64,000 nucleotides of DNA. Source: Bisporella sp. PMI_857 (lineage: Eukaryota > Ascomycota > Leotiomycetes > Helotiales > Helotiaceae). The first letter of the stretch is position 1; each line of letters begins with the position of its first letter. Position numbers and translations under genes: made by a program. The notes under the pieces were generated by a model that saw only the letters and a list, made by a program, of their open reading frames with translations, searched no databases and was not told the DNA's origin. This document shows positions 56,001 to 64,000 of the stretch, in pieces. The DNA is taken from positions 1,096,301-1,160,300 of the forward strand of contig JAJSPD010000008.1 in NCBI GenBank assembly GCA_021307315.1, written 5' to 3'.

Positions 56001-57064
56001 AATTTAACCAACAATTTTGACCCCCTTTTTTGTTCAAACAACACTTACAATACTTGAAGAACTAGCTCACTAGCTTATTTTTTCCAGCAATTGCTAGCTC
56101 GACGCGTGGTACACGTAAAAAACTGTTGTTGTAGTTAATATATCGAGCGCGTCTAACTTCTTTTTAAAAACGCCCGTTTTAGCCTACTACTTAGTAACAA
56201 CGTCGATTTCGTCGACGTGCTTATCGAAAGCTTTAGCTTAAAGCTACCGAATTAGCTTATTAGCAACAGTGTTATTAAGTTATCGAGCTAAAACTCAGCT
56301 CCGACTTTATTGCTAGCAATTTTTTCGCAACAAAATTTTTTTTTGTTATTGTTGCTTTAAGCATTAATTTTTACTGCTCGAATTACAACTAAAATAGCAA
56401 ACGTACAGTATTTAGTTTTTTGCAGCCGACAATAACAACAACGCGAAACAAGCACGTTTTGCAATATTAACAACAATACAATCGGCACGCGAGCTAGTTT
56501 TACAAGTTTGTAATTTATTAATCTAAGCTAGCTTAACTACGCAATTACGCGACGAGCAATCGAAACTATTAAATTTGCTAAAAATTTTCAGAAAATACAC
56601 GAAACAAAGCAAATTACGTACGGCTTTTACAATTATTACGTTGCAAATCGCTAACTTAAAATCAGCTACACGTCAAATTAAAAACGAAAACTAAAGCACT
56701 AGCTAAAATGCTTTCGCTACAGCTATAACTACAGTATTTACAGTTACAACATTTAAATCGACACTGTTATACGCGTTTATTGCTACGACTAGCAATCTGC
56801 TCAATAACAACAATAACAATAACAACAATAAAGCTGTTTCGCAAAAATAAACACTAGTTAAATCAAAGCAAAAAGCTAAGTTATTAATTAAACTAAGCAA
56901 AACTAAAGCTAAAAACTTTAAACTTGTGCTAATTACGTCGTTAAACGTTGCTACTAAATTTTTACTTTTAGCACTTCGGAATGCTTTTAATCAAGCTTTT
57001 GCTAATAAAAGTGTTAAAAATCTAGTAGTCAATATTATTACTAAATCTATAAGCCAAAACTTAG
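56001..57064 (+). mobile_element. LINE copy D' (5' UTR and ORF1 5' part, RIP-mutated)
   Basis: Plus strand. Starts near 56005 with the LINE 5' UTR and ends at about 57064 (AGCCAAAACTTAGTTAT), where it meets the tail of copy C. It is colinear with 43930-44970 of copy A but heavily C-to-T/G-to-A mutated. Copies D and D' are inverted with respect to each other with arms of about 1 kb (55010-56000 and 56064-57064). Confidence 0.78.
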
Positions 57065-57261
57065 TTATTTTATTATTATTATTCCTTTTAACGTGCTGTA
57101 TCAGTCGAGGACTATGTAGCACGGCTAGCGCCTAGGCTAGCGTTTCTATCTAGGTTATTTACAAGTAATGGTGGTAGTCAATCTATTCCAGTGAGTGTTG
57201 AGGGTCTAGCCCTAGTTGTAGCAAAACAAATGAAAAAAAAAAACACAAAATCATAGAACGT

Positions 57262-60200
57262 CTACTCCTCTCCTTCTAGCTCCCCTAGTTCTTCTAGTGC
57301 TAGCTCCCGCTCTAGCCTATTCAGGTGGTTCCGTCTAGTACAGACGCTAGTCTCTTTGAGGAACGCTAGCGTCTTTTCGATGCCGATTGTTGTATGCAGT
57401 AATAAGGCCATTGTAAGCCGGTTTCCTCCAAGCTCGTTTTTGAGCTTTGATCTAGCTAAAACTAGCTTAGGATCATTACAGCTAAGTAGCAAATGCTGAG
57501 CTGTTTCCTTCGTTCCGCACACGCACTTGTCAGACGTCACATGACCTAGCTTGTGCAAATATGATCGAATATAGCCATGGCCGAGCTTTAGTTGAAATAG
57601 CGAGCTAGCTAGCTCTCTAGTCGTTCCGCGCGGTAGTTGTATTTTGACTTGATTTTCCACGGAAATAGCTTTTTGTACGTAAATGGATTTGTACTAGGCT
57701 TGCTGTCGTACTTTGCTAGCACATTTTTCCATTCCGTAATATAGCTTTTTTAGCTTCGCAGCCTAATACGCAAAACTAGTCTTGTAGTGCTAGGTTCGAT
57801 AGTTGTAGCTAGTTTAGCTAGTTTGTCGGCTTGGTCGTTTCCGTAGATATCCGTATGCCCTGGAACCCATTTCAGTGCAATACTAGCTCCTTTTTCTATC
57901 GCATTTAGCGTGGCTTCGCTAGCCTATTTGCTGTGATTGGCCGGATTGTCGTTAGCTGATTTTAGCCTGTGAAGTGCGGCTTGATTGTCGGCATAGATAT
58001 TGTAGTTCTGGCCAGGCTGTGCTATTGTACTAGCGTATTCGATAGCTGTGTGATTCCTTCTAGCTCTCCATTGTAAACTAGCTGTGATTGACCAATATTG
58101 TCGATATTACGATGTATTGTACTAGGCTGTCCTTGATTGTCGTATTGTAGCGCAATAAAGCCTATTCCTATCCCTGTCGATTCGGTAGTCGGGATCATCG
58201 ACGCATCAGAATACATGTTAATTGTACTAAGGTAGCTTAGGTGATTCAAGCTAGTTTGGTGCATTGTGGTGGCGTCCTCTTTTGACAACGAGCTGATTTC
58301 GACATTGTACGGCGTAGTGCGATTCCATGGAGCGTACTTGTAGTGCTGTATGTGCTCTAAGTTAGCTGAACTAGCTAAGCTATCTGAACTAGCTGAATAG
58401 CGATGCGTTCTAGCTGTGTGCCGGCTGTAGCTGTTTGTGTAGCTTGTCTGATAGGGTGATTTTGAGGTAGCTTCAAAGCTCGTATAGCATATTGACGTAC
58501 GCTTGCATTGAGTCGTACGCTAGCGGGATACAATGCCGATTCGACTTCCATAGGGCAAATAGGGCTAGTTCGGAAAACCTAGTATTTTGCGTAGTGCTAG
58601 GTTCTGTAACGATTGTAGTTGTCGGCTGAATTGTGCTTGACCTTTCCACCATATTACCGCTCCGTAGTCGGCCACGCTAGTCACGCAAGCGAGGTATAGT
58701 TGTCGAATAGCAAAAGGACTCAGACCTTGTTCCGTATTAGCTAGTCTAGCTAGTCGATAAAAACTAGATCTAGCTGACTAGTACGTATTGCGACGTGTTG
58801 CTTGAATGTAGTCCTGAATCGAACCAAACGCCTAGCCAGCGTACTAGCTTTTTTGGCTGTACGACCTCGTTGTCAGGTAGTCGTAAGCTAATTGTACTAG
58901 CTAGTTTAGCTGTTGTAAAATGGATTAATTCGGTTTTGGCCAAATCAAATTGAATTGCATTCAAGCTCGCTAGTTTAGCTAGTTTAGCTACTTCGCGTTC
59001 TAGTATGCGGACGTTTTTCCGCAAGCTGGTCGATGACGTAGTCAATGACATGTCGTCCATATACGACACTATTTTAATCGACGGAGCTAGTTTTGCAGCT
59101 AAGTCTCGTATGTAGATCAAAAATAGTATTGGCGAAATAGGACTGCCTTGCGGAATGCCGGTATCAATTGTACTGAATTGCTCTAATTGGTTGTCGAACA
59201 ATAACGTAATTGTCGATTAGCTAGAAAAAAGACACCCAGGAAATCAAGCTAGTCGGCATACCGAGTTTTCGTAAAATAGCTAATAGTCGATTCCTGGCCA
59301 CGTAATCGAATGCTCCTTTGATGTCTAGTAGCAACGTTGTTGTAATAAGCTTTGCTAGTCGATTTTGCTGTATCTCATTTGTCAATAGCATTGCCGCGTC
59401 GATAGCTGACTTTTTCAGTCGACCTCCAATTTGCGTATTGTGCAATAAACTAGTTGTTTCAGCTAAATAGCTAAGTCGCTGAGCTAGTATGCGTTCGCTA
59501 ATTTTGCCTAAGCAATTTAGTAGCGAAATGACTCTATAAGCTTTTGGAGCCGAATAGTCAGGCTTTCCAGGCTTTTTGAGTATTACTCCTGTAGCTTGTT
59601 TCCAGCACTTTGGGTGATAGCCGATATTCAATAGACTAGCAAATAGCTGTAAAATAGATCCGGATCCGTACAATAAGCTTGGCGAATAATATCTTGATTG
59701 ATCGAATCAGGGCCGGGCGTTTTTCCTTTGATTTTTGCCGAACAAGCATTCTAGCTCCGAAATAGCTAGTTCCGGCCATTCCCACGTCGTACTAGGTCGA
59801 TAATTGTTCCAAGCTAGATTAGGTGCTATTGGCGGCGGAGGGAACAGCGTGCTACGTAGCGTACTAGCTTTGCCTTGGAACGTCGTTTGGCCTGAAATAG
59901 TAGGCATCCTTTCCGTTGTCGATCTTTTGTATAAGCCATAGCTTTGTAAATAGATCGCGGATCCTCTTTTTCCAGAAATTGATTCCAATGCTTGCGTTTA
60001 GCGCGTTTAATGGCCAAAAAAAGCTATTTCTAGCTACTAGATATTGTTGTTTCTGACTAGAATCACGTGCTAGTTGTCGTTTGCACTGTAGCATAGTTTG
60101 GCGTAATTCCCGTAGTTCGTCATTCCACCAAGGTTTGGCTTTAGCGCTAGTTTTTTGTATTGGAATAGCTATTTTCGCCGCTGTAGTAATAGCTGTAGTA

Positions 60201-61208
60201 GCGATTCCGCGGCTTGATCTAGAAAATCAGTGACTAGCATATCCGAATAACTAGTACTAGAGCTGTCACTAGCGTGTTGTAGGATTTGACCGATTTCCAA
60301 ATTAGGATCCTGAAGCAGTTCCAAGCTGGCTGAGCTACTTTGACTAATTGTACTAAGCTGAACTAAGGCCGAACAGCTCAAAATAGAACTATTTTCGATT
60401 TCTTTAGCAAAAGCTTCGGAAAATCGAGGCCAGTCAGCTAGCTGTGTGTTGAATCTAGTTTGTGTATTGCTATTGTCGAAATCCGAGCTAGTACTAGTCC
60501 CGCGTATTGTGAAAAGGATTCCGTAATGGTCCGAGCCTAAATCAGGCAAAATTTGCCAGTCGTCGACTAGTTCAGCTAAATTGCTCGAAACTAAGTCAAA
60601 TCTAGTACCGATTCTCTAGCTAGTTGAGGCCGAAAAAAAGTGCCTTCGCCAGGCGTATTCAACAACGCTAGTTCTTGATTTTCGATCCAATTGACTAGCT
60701 CGTCGGCGTTGGGACTAGGCTTTGCTAGTGGATCCCACCAAGGATGATGCGTATTGAAATCGCCTAGCAGAATCGTACTTGGCTGTAGCGTTCTAGAATA
60801 TAAGCATCTCTCTAGCGTTTTGGGCCCTAATCTAGCTTGGTCCGATTCATTGTAAATATTGAGAAGTTGTAATTTTGACGTTCCTTCTACAATATCGACA
60901 GCAAGCATGTCGGAGTCACGTGGTGACGTGCTAGCTATAGTAGCTATTGGTCGATAGCTTTTCGCTACATAGACTAGCGTACGAGGTCGGAATGAAAGGT
61001 CGGCTGGCAATATCTGTAGGAATGCTGAATGAGCTATAGAGCGTGTTGTCGAGTAATCTAGCTCATTGTCGGCTGGTTGTACTAGCCATGGTTCTTGAAC
61101 GACAATTATGTCGATTTTTAGCTCAATAGCTAGCTGGAGTGCTGATTCGGTAGCTGCAGCGCTTTTGTTGAGGTTCACTTGTAGTACTTTGGTATTGCTA
61201 CTAATCAT
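57262..61208 (-). pseudogene. LINE copy C ORF2 (endonuclease-RT-RNase H-CCHC, shifted)
   Basis: Starts MISSNTKVLQVNLNKSAAAT at 61208. Endonuclease domain: VVQEPWLVQP, LLGDFNTHHPWWDP, ESVLDLT and SDHYGILF (61208-60169). RT domain: SLLNCLGKISERILAQRLSY, TTTLLLDIKGAFDYVARNRL, IPQGSPISPILFLIYIRDLA and SYMDDMS (59673-58770). RNase H: INMYSDASMIPTTESTGIGI with NGELEGITQ (58288-58022). C-terminal CCHC: CVCGTKETAQHLLLSC (57660-57400). Stop at 57262. Several single-base shifts and in-frame stops separate the blocks, so it cannot encode one protein as written; some may be sequencing errors, as elsewhere in the window. Confidence 0.82.
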
Positions 61209-61213
61209 ACTAG

Positions 61214-62234
61214 CTAGTTTAGCTTAGTCGATTTAATTGCAATCAGCACTTCGCAAGCTTTGTGATCAGCTGTGTGATTTCCTTTGCAGTTGACGCATTT
61301 AGGAACTAGATGTTGATTACGTAATCCAACATTACGTAATATTAGGTGATAGTATCCTTTACTCGTCATATGGGTCATACTCGCCACATGAGTCATATGA
61401 GTCATATTCGCCACGCTATTACAAATCGAATTCGATTTAAATCTTTTCGATTCTTTTTTATTAGAAATCAATTCTAAGGACGCGTAAGCTATGACTCACG
61501 CTAGTAGAGCACAATAGGGTATAAATAAGCCTGTCCGCTCCTTTGTAAATAGAACAAGTCAAGCAATAAAGTCAAGTTCAATTCAAGTTTTGTACAATAA
61601 ATTTGCAATAGTGACAGTAAAGTCTCTGCCTCCATTCAACAATTCCGTATAGCTATAACTATATTAGCTTCGATACTATTAGCCTATTTCAACACTAGAT
61701 GCACGCATGTAGCTCCTTGTGTGTTGCACGTATTGCATGCATGCTTTTGCGTCACGTGACCTTCGCCGCATAGCTTGCATTTGGCTGATTTTTTGCAATG
61801 TGTGTCGATATGGCCGAAATGCTTGACATTTGCCGCATTGTGTAGTCGGCGCTGTAGCATAGAATTTCTCTACGCGTACGCTGATGCCGGCAATAAACAG
61901 CCGGTGACGAATAGCTCGATTAGCTTTCTCAGCTGTAGCAAATGATACTACGACCGATTCCGCGCGCTAATTAGCTCTTTTGCGGCCGACGTCAGCCAAT
62001 AAAGAGTTCTAATTGGTTGTAGCTTTTTGTTGAACGTTTTGATTTCCTCAATTACTAGCTCTATTTTTTTTGTAGTATTGAAGTCGCTAGTAAGTATGCT
62101 ATGCAATACGACTTTGTGCCAAAATTCGTTTTTTTGCAATTGATTTAAACAGTACTAAGTGTTGCTAAATAGCTTGCTTTTCGATTAAATAGCTTGCTGA
62201 AAATTGACTAGTCGTTGTAACAACTAAGTTTTGG
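61214..62234 (-). pseudogene. LINE copy C ORF1 remnant
   Basis: Zinc-knuckle end of ORF1, split by solo LTR 2. The pieces HLVPKCVNCKGNHTADHKAC and EVLIAIKSTKLN (61300-61214) and the upstream CKLC...CNTC region (61700-61860) are recognisable. The stop is five bases before ORF2. An apparent 85-codon ORF at 61214-61471 is a chimera of antisense LTR and ORF1. Confidence 0.75.
61311..61694 (+). mobile_element. Solo LTR 2 (384 bp, TSD CTAGA)
   Basis: Begins TGTTGA and ends TCAACA, flanked by the 5-bp duplication CTAGA at 61306-61310 and 61695-61699. It inserted in the zinc-knuckle region of LINE copy C. It is nearly identical to LTR 1 apart from fewer tandem units: one ATGGGTCAT variant at 61370 and two ATGAGTCAT sites at 61388 and 61397. 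TATAAATA lies at 61520-61527 and AATAAA at 61565-61570. Its ends are perfectly inverted (TGTTGA/TCAACA), unlike LTR 1, so LTR 2 may be the younger copy. Confidence 0.88.
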
Positions 62235-63176
62235 CAGCCTGGCCAGAACTACAATATCTATGCCGACAATCAAGCCGCACTCAATAGGCTAAATCGGCTA
62301 ACGACAATCCGGCCAATCACAGCAAATCAGAGCTAGTGAAGCTACGCTAAAGCAATAGGAAAGGAGCTAGTATTGCACTGAATGGGTCCCAGGGCATACG
62401 GATATCTACGGAAACGACTAAACCGACAAATTAGCTAAACTAGCTACATCTATCGAACCTAGCAGTACAATGACTAGTTTGCAGTATTAGGCTGCGAAGC
62501 TAAAAAAGCTAGTATTCGGAATGGAAAAATGTGCTAGCAAGTACGACAGCAAGCTAGCACAAATCCATTTACGTACAAAAAGCTATTTCCGTAGAAAATC
62601 AAGTCAAAAATACACTACCGCGCCGAACGACTAGAGAGCTAGCTAGCTCGCTATTTCAACTAAGCTCGGCTATGGCTATATTCGATCTATTTGCACAAGT
62701 AGTCATGTGACGTCTGACAAGTGCGTGTGCGGAACGAAGGAAACAGCTCAGCATTTGCTACTTAGCTGTAATGATCCTAAGCTAGTTTAACTAGATCAAG
62801 CTCAAAACGACTTGGAGGAAACCGGCTTACAATAGCCTTATTACTGCATACAACAATCGGCATCGAAAAGACGCTAACGTTCCTAAAGAGACTAGCGCTG
62901 TACTAGACGGAACTACCTGAATAGTTAAAGCGGGAGCTAGCACTAGAAGAACTAGAGGAGCTAGAAGGAAAGGTAGACGTTCGTTATGATTTTGTGTTTT
63001 TTTTTTTTTCATTGTTTTGCTACACTAAGGCTAGACCCTCAACACTCACTGGATAGATTAACTACCACCATTACTTGTAAATAACCTAGATAGAAACGCT
63101 AGGGCCTAGGCGCTAGCCGTGCTACATAGTCCTCGACTGATACAGCACGTTAAAAGGAATAATAATAATAATAATA
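62235..63176 (+). mobile_element. LINE copy E (3' fragment)
   Basis: Plus strand, from the RNase H region (CAGCCTGGCCAGAACTACAA...) to the end, with the C-terminal CCHC (TGCGTGTGCGGAACG...) and the 3' UTR ending GCACGTTAAAAGGAAT and an (AAT)n tail at 63159-63176. It joins the 5' end of copy C at 62234. Confidence 0.8.
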
Positions 63177-64000
63177 ACTGACTGGCCTCGATTTTCTGAA
63201 GCTTTTGCTAAAAAAAATCGAAAATAGTTCTATTTTGAGCTGTTCGGCCTTAGTCCAGCTTAGTACAATTAGTCAAAGTAGCTCAGCCAGCTTGGAACTG
63301 CTCCAGGATCCTAATTTGGAAATCGGTCAAATCCTACAACACGCTAGTGACAGCTCTAGTACTAGTTATTCGGACATGCTAGTCACTGATTTTCTAGATC
63401 AAGCCGCGGAATCGCTTACTACAGCTATTACTACAGCGGCGAAAATAGCTATTCCAATACAAAAAACTAGCGCTAAAGCCAAACTTGGTGGAATGACGAA
63501 CTACGGGAATTACGACAAACTATGCTACAGTGCAAACGACAATTAGCACGTGATTCTAGCCAGAAACAACAATATTTAGCAGCTAGAAATAGCTATTTTT
63601 TGGCTATTAAACGCGCTAAACGCAAGCATTGGAATCATTTTCTGGAAAAAGAAGATCTGCGATCTATTTACAAAGCTATGGCTTATACAAAAGATCGATA
63701 AACGAAACGGATGCCTACTATTTCAGGCCAAACGACGTTCTAAGGCAAAGCTAGTACGCTACGTAGCACGCTGTTCTTTCCGCCGCTAATAGCACCTAAT
63801 CTAGCTTGGAGCAATTATCGACTTAGTACGACGTGGGAATGGCCGGAACTAGCTATTTCGGAGCTAGAGAATGCTTGTTCGGCAAAAATCAAAGGAAAAA
63901 CGCTAGGTCTTGATTCGATCAATCAAAATATTATTCGCTAAGCTTACTGTACGGATCCGGACTTATTTTACAGACTATTTGCTAGTCTATTGAATATCGG
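63177..64000 (+). mobile_element. LINE copy F (ORF2 fragment, continues past window)
   Basis: Plus strand, starts in the endonuclease-RT linker (GACTGGCCTCGATTTTCTGA, equivalent to about 46356 in copy A) directly after the AAT tail of copy E, and runs to the window end in the RT region. One open block (63205-63546) encodes SSILSCSALVQLSTISQSSS and following residues; the remainder has shifts. Confidence 0.8.

Larger units (their letters stand above)
57065..62234 (-). mobile_element. LINE copy C (most complete ORF2, 5'-truncated, split by solo LTR 2)
   Basis: Minus strand, 3' end at 57065-57077 (ATTATTATTATTCC), 5' end at 62234 in ORF1. It is interrupted at 61311-61694 by solo LTR 2. ORF1 remains at 62234-61214 and ORF2 at 61208-57262. 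Of the copies here its ORF2 has the longest open blocks, so it is probably the youngest. Confidence 0.85.

Noticed and set aside
57065..62234. Active, full-length LINE
   Set aside because: Copy C lacks its 5' end, is split by an LTR and has several shifts, so it cannot be autonomous as written.

Overview
This 64 kb window looks like nuclear DNA of a filamentous ascomycete (Pezizomycotina; I lean towards Leotiomycetes/Helotiales, but that is inference). The genes have short introns of about 40-60 nt with GT..AG ends and CTAAC/CTAAT-like branch points. The protein set is typical of moulds: an Spt21/Ams2-type GATA protein, Alb1, Vac8 and an Imp1 protease. The right-hand third is a transposon nest with C-to-T/G-to-A mutation of the repeat-induced point mutation (RIP) type.

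Bases 1-43,000 are a gene-bearing arm with 16 recognisable protein genes. In order: Spt21/Ams2-like GATA protein (+), mitoribosomal mL38 (-), mitoribosomal uL4m (+), an Atf/CREB-like bZIP factor (-), RPA3 (+), mitochondrial IF-3 (-), IMP1 (+), VAC8 (-), SNF4 (+), a RhoGAP protein (+), exosome CSL4 (-), dihydroxyacetone kinase (+), UBP1-like deubiquitinase (-), ALB1 (+), a triose-phosphate-transporter-family nucleotide-sugar carrier (-) and a GT17 glycosyltransferase (+). Strand alternates at 14 of 15 gene junctions, so most genes share a divergent promoter region and a convergent 3' region. Two divergent pairs (mL38/uL4m and IF-3/IMP1) join mitochondrial functions. Gene-poor stretches lie upstream of the bZIP gene (about 5.5 kb), between RPA3 and IF-3, and upstream of SNF4 and of the GT17 gene.

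Most of the genes carry one or more single-base frame breaks, often in short homopolymers. The encoded proteins stay highly conserved on both sides, so I read these as consensus-sequence errors rather than pseudogenes. A few genes (uL4m, IF-3, the 745-codon RhoGAP exon) are clean.

Bases 43,900-64,000 are a nest of one non-LTR retrotransposon (LINE) family with a zinc-knuckle ORF1 and an endonuclease-RT-RNase H ORF2, in at least seven pieces of both orientations with (AAT)n tails. The nest also holds two solo LTRs with perfect 5-bp target duplications, three families of short tandem repeats (23, 19 and 15 bp), a recurring GC-rich hairpin motif, and a roughly 1-kb inverted pair of LINE 5' ends that is heavily RIP-mutated. 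The most notable signal is in the solo LTRs: an array of perfect ATGAGTCAT (Gcn4/AP-1-type) sites at exact 18- and 9-bp spacing, together with two TTACGTAA bZIP-type sites, upstream of a TATA box.
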